Shown: piece after piece, positions 33,615 through 44,806 of the stretch
How the letters are laid out: each line of letters opens with the position of its first letter
Numbering within the stretch: position 1 is the stretch's first letter
DNA from: Rhizomys pruinosus
Taxonomy: Eukaryota; Chordata; Mammalia; Rodentia; Spalacidae
Direction: 5' to 3'
Length of the DNA: 64,000 bases
NCBI GenBank assembly: GCA_009823505.1
Contig: VZQC01008895.1
Coordinates: 1-64,000 of the forward strand
Program-made: the position numbers and the translations under genes
Notes under the pieces: model-generated
The model's database searches: none
What the model saw: only the letters and a program-made list of their open reading frames with translations
What the model was told of the DNA's origin: nothing

Positions 33615-33962
33615 GCAGTGGAGATAGACAAGGAAGGGGCACTCTGGAGCCTTCCCCTCTGCTTCCTGTGGTCACTCAGGATAGCAGATTCTCCTGGGAA
33701 CTTCACTCAGGACAGAAGCCTTTGTTTTACCAAGATCACATTCCTGTAGCTTATGTGATCCTTTGTTACCTGTAAACCACTTACTTGATTACCACTTCTG
33801 TGTTATATTCTCCTTGCTTGTATTGTTACAGGGGTAGAAAAGCCCAAAGACACAGTCAAGGTGCTGCCTCTTTTATGGACTGATCCATGGGTTAGCCCAC
33901 GAGGGTGAATAAACTCCCTCTCCCCACCTGATTTTGAGGTTGGTCTCTGATTTTTCTCTAAC
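33615..33962 (+). mobile_element. Possible solo LTR of an endogenous retrovirus
   Basis: The LTR-like layout ends in 'gaataaactccctctcccc' (AATAAA), 'ttgaggttggtctctg' and a T-rich stretch. No gag/pol/env sequence adjoins. Start and class are uncertain. Confidence 0.4.
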
Positions 33963-34119
33963 ATCAACTCTGCCCTACAGTTGTGAGTACTTAGGACAAG
34001 TTACTGAGACTTTTTATGAAACTTAAGCTTCATCTGTCAATAATTCAGAATTTTATTATGAATTTTGATAGAGAAAAGATGTGATCTGATTAAAGGGCAC
34101 ATAAAAAATTCTAGCAAAT

Positions 34120-34165
34120 TTCTAGAGAAAATAGTACAGCTTTGCTCTACTATTTTCTCTAGAGG
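34120..34165. repeat. Near-perfect hairpin, about 21-bp stem, 3-nt loop
   Basis: Arm TCTAGAGAAAATAGTACAGC (34121-34140), loop TTT, arm GCTCTACTATTTTCTCTAGA (34144-34163). One mismatch in 20 bp; pairing weakens beyond. It lies outside any recognised repeat. Confidence 0.85.
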
Positions 34166-34279
34166 TTTTATTCCCAGTTATCTCTTGTGTCTCCATTAAT
34201 AACAATGGCAACAAAAACCATCATAGTTAGTATCGATGATTAAGGTTAATATTCAGATGGAGTGTTTGAGAAGATTTTC

Positions 34280-34440
34280 TCTGTAGGTAGATACTCTCAA
34301 CAACCCTTTAGGTTGAGACTAGTTTCCTTATACCATGGGAAAGTTGAGGACCCATAAGAATGGATACCTTGTACCTGGGAAGGCAGGGAACTAAGTTGGA
34401 ATTCTTTTTGACCTGCATTTGATGCCCTGTTGACAGCTAG
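34280..34440 (+). mobile_element. MIR ancient SINE remnant
   Basis: 'actctcaacaaccctttagg', 'tataccatgggaaagttgagg' and 'ggcagggaactaagttggaattc' match MIR core and 3' parts in order. Confidence 0.55.
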
Positions 34441-34482
34441 ATTGCCTCCCTGAAATTTTGTTTATAATTTTCCTAAGCTTTC

Positions 34483-34730
34483 TTTTTTTTAATTTTTTTT
34501 TATTTATTTCTGTATGTGTATGAATGTACTGTCTGCATGCAAGTCTGTGCACCCTTGTAGTGCAATGCCGCGGAGGTCAGAAGAGGGTCTCGGATTCCCC
34601 TGGAGCTGGAGTTCTCCTGGAATTGGAGTTTCAGAGGGCTCTCAGCCGCCATGTGGGTGCTGGGGATTGAACCTGGGTCCTCTGTAAGAGCGGTCAGCGC
34701 TCTTAACTGCTAGGCCATCTCTCCAGCCCC
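34483..34730 (-). mobile_element. B2 SINE, long type, flanked by 17-bp TSD
   Basis: Identical AATTTTCCTAAGCTTTC at 34466-34482 and 34731-34747. Full B2 in reverse with the 17-bp internal duplication. Confidence 0.95.
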
Positions 34731-35029
34731 AATTTTCCTAAGCTTTCAAACCAGATCACAGTTCAGTGGTAAAGCTCTCCTTGTTCAAATCCTCATGGAT
34801 ACAAATCATGAAGTCTGCTAAAGGGACAGTAACAACAGAAGCTGCATTAACTATAACAATTATCCTTGGACACTGCTTCTGGTAATTACTAAAAGTAACA
34901 ATTATTGGGCTTTTAGCAGTTGAGACAAAAATAAGGGGGGAGTTTCAGAGGTTAAGACAAAGTCAGGTAAGGGGACCTCAGAGAGAGTGGAGAAATGTGA
35001 ACTCCTTTTAGCACTGATGGCCTCCTGCT

Positions 35030-35165
35030 TTGCATATGCTCACCTTTATCTTCCTGACAAAACCATGAGGTTGGTGTGGCTGCCACTGTATAGAAAAGAA
35101 GCTGACAATGTGGCTGGCCAATATAAAGTGGAGGCAGGACTTGAATTATGCCATGTGCAAAGTCA
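35030..35165 (+). mobile_element. MIR ancient SINE remnant
   Basis: 'atcttcctgacaaaaccatgaggttgg' and 'gtggaggcaggacttgaatta' fit the MIR core and 3' region. Confidence 0.5.
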
Positions 35166-35334
35166 AGATGACAAAAAATAATGGAGTCTGCCTTCACATT
35201 CATACTTTGAATGCATAGGCCTGAGGTGACTTGGTGCCCAGTGACTTTTGTTGAGTTAAGGCTCCTAGTTCTCCTTGCTGCTTCTGTGATTACCACTGTG
35301 AACATTACCACTCCATGCATTGCCATTTTCATAT

Positions 35335-35520
35335 CATATCTGCTGTAGGCCAAGTACTCCAACAAGTGTTTTCCATATTGGGATTGATGTTTTCTCTAAA
35401 AAAGGAAAATGGAACAGAGAGACTCAATCTTGCCCAGGTTCATATAGCCATGGATGCAGTAGTACCCACGTCTCTTGCAACCATACTGTAGAACATGAGC
35501 TCTTACCTGGTGCAGTAAAT
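35335..35520 (+). mobile_element. MIR ancient SINE remnant
   Basis: 'tgctgtaggccaagtactcc', 'aaaatggaacagagag' and 'cttgcccaggttcatatagcc' fit MIR order. Confidence 0.45.
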
Positions 35521-36614
35521 AGACCCCAGAAACCCACACCTCACAATGTTTCTATAGATTAGGCAGAAAAACTAACATTAGTACCAGATAGTAGGAAGCT
35601 GAGAGAAGTCATTGGAACTAATTACCTGGGGCTGGGTTTAACAAAGGCCCACAATGGTATAAAGTCCCAGAATTACAAAAAAAAGGGGTCTTTTGTTTTT
35701 GGAGGAGGCCAAGGTTTCCATTAAGCCCACTCTAACATATACAAGCAACCAAAAAATGATTTAGATGAATTACCAAGCTCTGTGGGCCAACAAAACTATA
35801 CAGGTTTTACCGTAGGGAAAAGCAATGAAGGACATTATGTCTACTATGTCCCCAAGTATAGCCAACAAGAACGATCAGTCCAGAAAGGCTGAACTTCAAC
35901 TATCTTCACACCTTTGTGATGGAACGGAGGGTAACAGAGGAGCTGGATGAGAGCCCAGGACCTACTGCACTTTGCACACAAACCCCGTAGCTCCTGTATT
36001 AGAAATCTGAATCCTAATAGGACTAAGGGCCCATGGGAGGTGTATGGATCGTATGAGCAAAGTCCTTGAGAAGAAACTTATGTGTTTTCATTGGAGTAGG
36101 GTTGTAAAGAAAGATGAATTCAGCTCCTTATTGGGTTCTCTTTTTGTTTTTGTTTCTGATTCTTCACCATGTTAATGCAAAGGAAAAAGGTCCCTTATAT
36201 TCCCCAGCCTCCCAAACCATGAAGCAATCTATTTCTATTCAGCATAAAATTACCTTGTCTGTGGGATACTGTTATAGCCACACAGAACCAAATAGCAGAG
36301 GATTGATGGTTTCCTCTGCACTGTTACAGCATGATATGAGCCTTTCATGATTCTTGTCAAAATGTCAATGAACATACATTTCCAACAGCAGGGAATTTGT
36401 GCCTTGTTTTTTGTAATACCTCCTTTATGTAATGAGAAGAGAATTGAAACTTTTCTGTTTCCTACCATTGGTCTTATTTTACCATTTATTCCAACCCAAT
36501 ACACACGTGCCCAGGGTTTTCAATTTTGGGAGTCTGAGGTAGGATTTCCTTGAAGCTATCCAGAGCATGTACTAAATTCAGTTAAAGAAAGAAATGATAT
36601 TACATAGGACATAT
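35521..36614. other. No gene seen; one MLT1-like fragment
   Basis: Apart from the fragment at 36000-36085, nothing is recognised. The 36114-36350 plus-strand frame begins with a hydrophobic stretch but has no homology I can see. Confidence 0.35.
36000..36085 (+). mobile_element. MLT1-like LTR fragment
   Basis: 'agaaatctgaatcctaatagg' and 'gggcccatgggaggtgtatgg' resemble the first part of MLT1-type LTRs. Confidence 0.45.
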
Positions 36615-37220
36615 TAGCTACTTTTCTGTTGCTGTGATTAGAAAAGAACGACTAAGGCAGCTTATAGTCAGAAGAGTTTATTAGGCTTACAGTTCCAGAA
36701 GGGAGTCCATCACAGCCAGAGAATCATGGTAGCAAGAGGCTGCAGAGCAGATTGCTGAGTGCTCACATGTTCAAGCATACACAGGCACAGAAAGTAAGCG
36801 AGGATATATCTTCTCAAAGCCTGCCCCCAATGACATGCTTTCTCCAGCAAGACCATGCTTCTTTTTTTTTTAATTTTTAATTTTTTTTAATTTTATTTAT
36901 TTCTGTATGTGTATGAATGTACTGTCTGCATGCAAGTTTGTGCACCCATGTCCTACAATGCTGCGGAGGTGAGAAGAGGGTGTCGGATTCCCCTGGAACT
37001 GGAGTTCTCCTGGAATTGGAGTTTCAGATGGTTCTCGGCCGCCATGTGGGTGCTGGGGATCGAACCCGGATCCTCTGCAAGAGCAGTCAGCGCTCTTAAC
37101 CGCTAGGCCATCTCTCCAGCCCAAGGCCATGCTTCTTAAACCTCCACCAACAGCACCACCAACTGGGGACAAGGGTTCAAATACTCGGAGCCTGTGAGAG
37201 ACATTCTCGTTCAAACCACA
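36615..37220 (-). mobile_element. MaLR-type LTR split by a B2
   Basis: Left part 36615-36863 ('ttctgttgctgtgattag', 'gcttacagttccagaagg', 'tgcttctt'). Right part 37123-37220 ('ccaccaactggggacaagg', 'cattctcgttcaaaccaca' = reverse of the TGTGGTTTGAACGAGAATG start). Same class as 103-462, opposite strand. Confidence 0.82.
36864..37122 (-). mobile_element. B2 SINE, long type, nested in an LTR, 15-bp TSD
   Basis: Flanks AAGACCATGCTTCTT (36849-36863) and AAGGCCATGCTTCTT (37123-37137), one mismatch. The duplicated target is LTR sequence, so the B2 is younger than the LTR. Contains the 17-bp duplication. Confidence 0.94.
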
Positions 37221-37222
37221 CA

Positions 37223-37840
37223 AGGGGAAAGGATGAGTTTGTGGTACAAAAATTGTGTTCAAAATGTCAGAAGAATGTCATAAAAAGAGATGGGGCCATT
37301 AGACAGACATATCTGAAGGACACAGCAATCACTTTCCTCTTTGAATTGGTGGAGTTCATGTTTTACAAGTTATAAAAAATTCCCAGTTGATCAACTGGAC
37401 AGGATTGATCCTGCATCCCTTCCTCTTTCTCAGTGGATTTGATTCAGATCATGAGAGGTTCTCTCCTAAAGTCGTCACATCAGTACAACTGGCATGTCCA
37501 AAGGACCACCCATACTATCACTTTCAAATCTTCTATGAGAAAGAGAGAGAGAAACAGAGGCAGAGACAGGGAGAAAGGGAGAAATACAGATGAAACAACC
37601 ACCTGTAGTATAAATGGAAAGTCTAAGGAGCATCATCTCTGTGACAATAAAACTCCAGAAATATACACTCATAAAGGCAGAGTTTGCAAGGCAAATACCA
37701 AAGAAAAGAAAAGCAGACATGCTCCTTCGCCACTGAATCAGCATGGCATCTCCATTGTGTGTGAATACTTAAATATTTACAAAAATGTTAACAGTTTTTT
37801 AACTGAAGAGAGCCATGTGTGGATTTTTATATACTGATTG
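37223..37840. other. No gene seen; GA-rich patch
   Basis: A GAGA-rich run at about 37535-37590 keeps a 134-codon frame (37433-37837) open. Composition, not coding, explains it. Confidence 0.4.
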
Positions 37841-37866
37841 GTTGATTGATTGATTGATTGATTGGA
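37841..37866. repeat. (GATT)n short tandem
   Basis: About six GATT units; part of the run was duplicated when the adjoining B2 inserted. Confidence 0.85.
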
Positions 37867-38077
37867 GATTTATTTTTATTATTATTTTTTATGTGTATGA
37901 GTGTACTGTCTGCATGTAGGTTGGTGCAATGCTGCGGTGTTCAGAAGAGGGCCTCAGATTCCCCTGGAACTGGAGTCAAAGACGGTTCTCAGTTGCTATG
38001 TAGGTGCTGGGAATCGAACCTGGGTCCTCTGCAAGAGCAGTTGGCGCTCTTAACTGCTGAGCAATCTCTCTAGCCCC
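37867..38077 (-). mobile_element. B2 SINE, short type, about 12-bp TSD
   Basis: TGATTGATTGGA at 37855-37866 and 38078-38089. A low-complexity target makes exact limits uncertain. Body 'actggagtcaaagacgg' lacks the duplication and also lacks the middle segment seen in other copies. Confidence 0.88.
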
Positions 38078-38084
38078 TGATTGA

Positions 38085-38498
38085 TTGGATATTTTGACAG
38101 AGTCATTCACTGACCTGAAACTGACCAAGTAGACTAGGCTGGCTGGCCACAGAGCTCCAGGGTCCAGCTGTCTCTGCCATCCCATTTTTTTTTTTTATTT
38201 ATTTCCGTATGTGTATGAATGTATTGTCTGCATGCAAGTCTGTGCACCCGTGACGTGCAATGCCGCGGAGGTCAGAAGAGGGTGTCGGACTCCCCTGGAA
38301 CTGGAGTTAAAGACGGTTTTTAGCCGCATGTGAGTGCTGGGGATCGAACCCGGGTCCTCTGCAAGAGCGGTCGGAGCTCTTAACCACTAGGCCATCTCTC
38401 GAGCCCAACCATCCCATTTTTTTTAACACGAGTGTTGGAGATCAGTTTCTCTAGTTTGCACGCCAAGCATTTCTCCTACCAAGGCATCTCCCCAGCCC
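38085..38498 (-). mobile_element. B4-type SINE split by a B2
   Basis: Left: 'cctgaaactgaccaagtagactaggctgg', 'cagctgtctctgccatccca' (B1-like half reversed). Right: 'gagtgttggagatcagtttc', 'aaggcatctccccagcccc' (ID-like head reversed). A B2 lies between them. Confidence 0.75.
38192..38408 (-). mobile_element. B2 SINE, short type, nested in a B4
   Basis: CCATCCCATTTTTTTT occurs at both edges (38177 and 38409). The T-run blurs the left limit. Head ends 'ccatctctcgagccc' on the plus strand. Confidence 0.9.
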
Positions 38499-39875
38499 CA
38501 GCTTTATCCAATATTCTGCTTCTAGTACTCATTAAAATATGAAATAATGTTAAATAGGCATAAAAACCTTACATCTTAGCCTTGATATCTTTTTTGAGGA
38601 AATTATGAGAAAAAATTACAAAATTTTGCATAAAAATTAAAGAAGCTAAAAGAATTAAAGAGGCTAATGTAACAAATTTATAGAATAAATACATATTTAA
38701 AATAAAAAAAAATCAGTGAAGGGGTTGAACTTTTCTAATACATTAACATTTTAATCCCACCTTTGGAATTTAAATGCAAAGATAATTCTAACATTGCTCT
38801 ATTGTGGCCAAAGCAAACTGCTCATGAGTTGTCATGTCTGTATTGTACCCTTGCATATTTTGATAGAAAATGCTTCTCTGGCATAGGGCTGAAGGTCCAA
38901 TAGTATGCAGAAGAGGAATGGGTTCTTAAGCATTTCCACCTGGGATAAATTTTATGGCTGGCCTTAATTATCATTGAATTGACTCAGGTACAGAGGCCAG
39001 AAATGGCATTTGTAGCCAATTCAAGAAAAAAAATACAATAAAATAGTGAGGCTTTGGCTTGTATTTTTAATCTGACCTTGAGAAAATATTACAGAGTTAT
39101 AGCCGTGTCTCAATGAAGCCTCATCGATTCAAATCAGTGTCTCATTTTGACAGAGTTGCTGATCTTGGAGCATGTGAAAATACTTTTATCAGAAAAAAAC
39201 ATGCGAAAATAACTTTTGAAATTTTGTAATGTAACAATAAGTTGTTATGAATTATATCTGTCTAAATTAAAGAAATATGCATATTAATATGATTATAAAT
39301 AACATAGATATGATCATAAGTATATGACAAATATGTTTACCTTTCTAATTTTACAAAATTGAATTAACATTTTGAAAACATTTTAATTTTTTGCAACATT
39401 TTCTTAATTTAATTCTTAAGATGATCTTATCGAAAGAAATCCAAGTGCACAAATATCATTTTAAAGATGAAGAAACTGAGATAAAGATCTAATAAGTTTC
39501 AGAAGGTTGAGGTAGAGGAGTGACTCAGTAACATATCATTTGTCTAACATGACTGAGTCCTTGGGACACACACACACATATACACACACACACAGTTATA
39601 GAATGAGGATTGAATTTTCTTCACTTATCATTTTAAAAATCTCAGCTAAAATGAGTTACAAAATAGGATGAGGAACACTAATGTGATTAATGTAGGTTTA
39701 TATCTTGTGAATGTATCACCTGTTTTGAAGCAATGAGACTTCCCTATTTCCAAGGTAATGACAGGGCAGTGAATGGTCAGTAGTAGCCAGATTAGTGGGC
39801 AACTATGCACAGAGCATTGTTTTAGACCCTGAAGTGCAGGGATAGAAATGAATGAGTTTTAAAAACATAAATAAA
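38499..39875. other. No gene seen; possible MIR trace near 39440-39515
   Basis: AT-rich. 'aaagatgaagaaactgagata' recalls a MIR core. A short CA run lies at 39567-39593. Confidence 0.35.
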
Positions 39876-40085
39876 GGGCTAGAGAGATGACTCAGTGTTA
39901 AAGAACACTGGTTGCTCTTGCAAAGGATCCAGGTTCAATTCCCAACACCCACATGGCAGCTGACAACCTTCTGGAACTCAAGATTCATGTGATCCAATGC
40001 CCTCTTCTGGCATCCACAGTTATTGCATAACATGGGTGCACTTACATACATGCAGGTAAAACACTCGTACACATACAATAAAACT
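39876..40085 (+). mobile_element. B2/B3 SINE, plus strand, diverged
   Basis: 'gggctagagagatgactcagtg', 'gatccaggttcaattcccaac' (B box), 'gccctcttctggcatccac' and an ACACATACAATAAAA tail. Confidence 0.82.
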
Positions 40086-41231
40086 AAATTAATTTGCTTT
40101 ACCCTATGTTTTTGCCCAGACATTCCCACTGCAGCCAGCCAGGCAGAATGTCTCACGGAGAGAGTTTTAGGAGTACATTGTCTCTACAATACTGGGAAAC
40201 TGACAAGTAGCCAGGTAGACCGTCTTCCCTCCAGGTACACCTGCGTCTCCATTGAGCCCATTGTTTCTATAATACTGAGAACATTGTCTTTTCCTTAGTA
40301 GAAACTTTTGGTTAACTGAAAAGTTTGTTAACTGACCTGATCCTGGTCTGGTGTAACAGTGGTGATCAGATGTTAACTACCGTTGTTGGCTTTGTTGAGA
40401 CATGAAGTAATTGTGGTTTTAAGCTATAAATGCCACTCTGTTTCTCCTCAGGGTTGAGAGCTTATTTGGGCCATAGTTCCCTTTTTCAGATTAATTAAGA
40501 TAAGCATGAAAACTCCAACAAATATCCTAATACACCTATTATTCTCAGCGGAAGGACAGATACACACATATACCTACAGGCATTGGGATCCACTCATTAT
40601 GCTCTACATTGGTAGAAAGAGCTTTAAGGGGTGCAGAGAAATGAACAGCCATGTTTGTACAAACTGTAACAGGAAATGGAGGAAGAAGAAAATCCAAGTT
40701 ATGAGTCTAGACTTTTATGTGTAAAATTCAGCTCAAACTCATCACAATATTTTAAAGGGAATATTCAGACAATGTCCTCTAAGCAAAATTCCAAAGAAGG
40801 GATCTCAAGTTAACAAAACTAAAATTTGCCAAATATAAACTGTTGACCATATTGATATTCCTCCCCATGCTCAAAATATAATGAGACTGCATGCTATTAA
40901 ACAGTTATGAACTCTTTTAAACTCTTATAAATGAGGCTAACAAATCTATTGCAATTTTCTTTCCAGACATCTGTAAATATGAGTATTGTCTGTTTTTCTT
41001 CTCCAGATACGATTGACGTAATGTTCATTAAGTATGTCACTGTTATGAGCGCTACAATTCTATTAATGATACCATTTCCTTCAATAAACAAATCATGATA
41101 AGATTTGGGCATTTTTATGAAGATAGTAAAAAGCAGAGATAGAAGTTATCAACTTTAGAAATGACGTATATACATGTTTGCAGAGACACATGTTAACTTA
41201 TTCATGTGTCATTTAAAATATTCTTAAACAT
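40086..41231. other. No gene seen; unassigned
   Basis: No repeat or exon recognised; short frames only. Confidence 0.4.
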
Positions 41232-41407
41232 CTTTTTTTAAATTTTTTGTTTATTAGTGTGGTGTGTGGGGGGGTGCAAGTACCGTGGTGCAGGTGTGGA
41301 AATCAGAGGAAATCTTGCAGGAGTTGGTTCTCTTCTTCCATCATGTGGGGCTCAGGGATCATCAGGTTTATATAACAAGTGCCTTTATCAACTGAGCCAT
41401 CCCACTT

Positions 41408-41408
<1 letters not shown>
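41232..41408 (-). mobile_element. B3-like SINE, minus strand
   Basis: T-rich tail, 'caggagttggttctcttcttccatcatgtgg' and 'ctttatcaactgagccatcc' mark a reverse tRNA-derived SINE. Confidence 0.6.

Positions 41409-41410
<2 letters not shown>

Positions 41411-41476
<66 letters not shown>
41411..41476. repeat. (CT)n-(AT)n compound microsatellite
   Basis: About 17 CT units pass directly into about 15 AT units between two SINE pieces. Confidence 0.95.
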
Positions 41477-41478
<2 letters not shown>

Positions 41479-41582
41479 TTTTATTTTATGTATATAAAAG
41501 TCCATGTGGTTTCTGGAAATCGAACCAGGTTCCTGCAAGAGTAGCCAGTGCTCTTAACTGCTGAGCCATCCATCTCTCCAGT
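41477..41582 (-). mobile_element. B2 head-side fragment
   Basis: 'ggaaatcgaaccaggttcctgcaagag' and 'ctcttaactgctgagccatcc' are a reverse B2 head; the body is missing. Confidence 0.65.
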
Positions 41583-41602
41583 GCCAAATATTTTATTTAT
41601 TA

Positions 41603-41820
41603 TTTTGATTTTATTTTTTATGTGTATGAGTGTATTACCTGAATGTACCTAAGTACATTCATGTTATACAATGCCCATGGTAGTCAGAAGAGGGTGTCAG
41701 ATCCCTTGGAACTAAAGTTACAGATGGTTGTTTGGTAGCATGTGGATTCTGGCAACTGAATCTGGGTCCTCTGCAAGAGCATTCAGTAGTCCTAACTGTT
41801 GAGCCATCTCTCTAGCTCCA
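41603..41820 (-). mobile_element. B2 SINE, minus strand, older short type
   Basis: 'ttatgtgtatgagtgtatta', 'gtcagaagagggtgtcagatccc', 'actaaagttacagatgg' and 'gttgagccatctctctagc' show a full but diverged B2 without the duplication. Confidence 0.85.
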
Positions 41821-42429
41821 ATCCCCCATATTTTCTTAACTAGCTGTTATTCTGTGTACAAAAGTGAACAAGTCAAAAGACCGTCTTTATTTTGTGTTTA
41901 TTCCCTTCATTTAAAATTATTAGATTACTAAAAACTACAGCTGAATGCCAAAGCTGAACTTCTAAGTCTACACATCCCTACCTCATAATCTCAATAAAAG
42001 GAAATAAATATAGACTGTTTCATATAATGTATTAACAATAAGTTAAAAATTGAGCTTATATTTAAAACTCGGTTAAAATGTTATCTTACATCCATTCAAT
42101 TTTAAATTCAATTAAAGGAAAGCAAATTTAAATGAATATAAAATAAATGAATAAGAAGTATGGTTTATGGTTAGTTTAGGAAACCCCTGAGTACCACTGC
42201 TCTTTAACCATAACTAAAAATATGATAATGTTACACCTTTGATAAAGATTAATCTTTGAAATAACCATCAAATCAAAATATGTTTCACTAGTATAGGAAA
42301 ATAAAAGTTTTTTTTTAATTGGACAAAGGAAGCTGGAGTTAAGACATTCCCCAGGAATCAGAGATGCGTTCAAATTCCTACACACACCGTTTTCAACCTC
42401 ACTAATGTCCCTTTGGACATAGAAATTCT
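41821..42429. other. No gene seen; unassigned AT-rich sequence
   Basis: Nothing recognised. Ends at the short L1 insertion. Confidence 0.4.
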
Positions 42430-42652
42430 TTTTTTTATTATTATTTTTTATTGATGCTTTGTGTATTTCATACATCATTTTCCAATTCAGTTCAGGCATA
42501 TATCCCCTTCCCTTCCCCCCACCCCACCCCTACCCATCCCAGATCATGCATTCTGCCGTAACTTTTCTGCATCTTTCTCTGTTTTTTTGTTTTGTTTTGT
42601 TTTCATTTTTTTAACAATAAGTGATAATCTGTGAGTACAATCATCCTTCATG
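42430..42652 (-). mobile_element. Short L1 insertion (3' UTR only)
   Basis: 'ttttattgatgctttgtgta', 'cccttcccttccccccaccc' and 'gatcatgcattctgcc' equal the 3' end of the L1 at 44807. About 220 bp, extremely 5'-truncated. TAGAAATTCT flanks at 42420-42429 and 42653-42662 are a likely TSD. Confidence 0.82.
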
Positions 42653-43331
42653 TAGAAATTCTAACATCTTCATATTACATTTGTTTTCTCATAGTCCTTT
42701 TGTTTCAAATTACATGATGTCAATAATGTATTTTTATTTTTTTCATGTAATACCTTAAGATGTGTTTAGCCTATCTCCAGAATGCAATGTGTCTATGGAC
42801 CCAAGATTGAACTATGAGAATACAAACCACAGGACTGTATCAAAAGCATGTTTCTACTCTTTTTGAACAAAGCTCATATTTCATTTCTGAGGTTCTATGC
42901 TTGTTGCTAGAGATTCATGGGTAGTTGCATCAGAGAGAACTGGGAATGGAGGAAGTAATATCATTGGTTTTATAACTATGGTCTCATCAAAAGATCGATC
43001 ATGCTGCATGGATTTCTGAGGTTATATATTCTGATCCTGGGTCTAAATAGTTGTTTCTGTGCTTACCACATGCTCTTTGATTGACAGATTAGTCAATATT
43101 TGAATTCAGATAATGAATGCCCAGGCATGTTCTTGGCTCATCATTGCCTTGACTATCCATTATTATCTTTTGTGGTTCCAGATAAATTAAAGGTTTTTTT
43201 CCCATTGATTTGAAAACTGCAATTGGTGTTGGAAATTACACTGAACATATAGATTAATTTATAGAATACAAACCTTTGACTTCTGTTGCCATAACATGTG
43301 TTAACGATTTTTACAATATGAACATACTCTT

Positions 43332-43490
43332 TTTTTTTTTTTTTTTTTAATATTTTTGAGAAAGGGTCTCCCTGTATCCTCAGCTGTCCTGGAACTCACT
43401 TTGTAGACCAGGCTGGCCTTGAATTCAAAGATCTGCCTGCCTCTGCCTCCTGAGTGCTAGGATTAAAGGTGTGCGCCACCACACCCTGCC
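43332..43490 (-). mobile_element. B1 SINE, minus strand, 14-bp TSD
   Basis: Identical ATGAACATACTCTT at 43318-43331 and 43491-43504. T-tract, 'ctgtcctggaactcactttgtag' and 'taaaggtgtgcgccacc'. Inserted into ancient L1 sequence. Confidence 0.94.
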
Positions 43491-43504
43491 ATGAACATAC
43501 TCTT

Positions 43505-44329
43505 AACAAGTGACTTTTACCTAACCTTGCAAACATGAAGTTAATTTTAGCTTGTTTATAATATAAACTGGCTCATTAAGACTTGATCTCTTGTAATAAC
43601 CTAAACATAGCTTTAATTCCTCATGAGACTTCTTTTTCCTGGACCTTAAAGATTATAGTTATTAGTGTGTATATTTGACATCAAAAGCCTTCCAAGCAGT
43701 GATTAATTAGTTATTTGTTAGAAACAACAGAGATATGAAAATTATCCCATTTTCATTGCAAGCAACAGGTGGGTTTCAATTGATAACATCTGGTTTTGCT
43801 TGTATGTGTGGTATTCTAGTTCAGTGCAGTAATAAGAGATGTAATCTTCTGATGAGATAAACCCACCTTTCATTTCACCATCCCATGGTTCAATAAAAGA
43901 ATAAGTGAGGCTTAGTTACAAGAGAAATCTTAAGGGAGAGTTTCTCAGAAGTCCCAATCCTCTCTTGGCAGAAGTTGATGCTGAGTCAGTTTTTCTTAAG
44001 ATATAACTATAATGTGATGTCACACAGTAAATGCCACCATAACACAATAGTTAATGCAAGGTTATTATAAAGAAAAGCTCTATACTTTTACTCCATTCCT
44101 GCCCCATATTTTATATTTTAACATCTCTCGTGATTTATATCATTACATATTATGCAGCAAGTTATTCTGTCATGATTTTTAATAAGTTCATCTAACCTTC
44201 ATGCTAAAAGTGTAAGTTAATTACATGTGACCATTGCAGTGCTAGAGAATTCCAAATTTGAATGCGTAATTACTTATAACAGCCAGTTCTGTATTTTTGT
44301 GTTACTTATTAACATCCTTTTATTTCAGC
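43505..44329. other. No gene seen; possible conserved noncoding block
   Basis: No young repeat recognised. 43980-44320 has several TAATTA/TTAATG-type cores. It may be decayed L1 or conserved sequence; undecidable here. Confidence 0.3.
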
Positions 44330-44806
44330 TTGAAGAATTCCTTTTAGCAATTCTAGCAAGATGGTGCTGGTGGTAATGAACTCTCTCAGCTTCTGTTTGT
44401 TTAGGAAAAAAAACTGTTTTATTCCCTCGAGTTTTCTGGGTTGGCAGATCTTCCTTCAGCAATTTGATACATAATTCACTGAATCTTGATTCATCACAGT
44501 TTTGCTCAGGTATCTGCTGCTAGCCTCATGCAAATACCTTGATATGCAATAGGTTTGTTTGCTGCTTTGTAGGTCCTTGCTTCATTATTACAAATTTCTG
44601 TTGTTGATGCTTTATTTAGGGGAGTGATGAAGAGGAGACAAGCCTTATTTTCTACCTAAGGCTAGGATGGACCTCATTATGTAGCTCAGGCTGGTCTGAC
44701 AGTCATGATAATACTGTTTGAAGTGCAGAGCTGGGAGATGAATCACTGTACCTGAATTATCATTCATTTGTGAAATGTGATTACAAAGTACCTTGGTGAA
44801 ATCTTG

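Noticed and set aside
33615..33962. Endogenous retrovirus with internal genes
   Set aside because: Only an LTR-like segment is visible. No gag, pro, pol or env sequence and no second LTR nearby.
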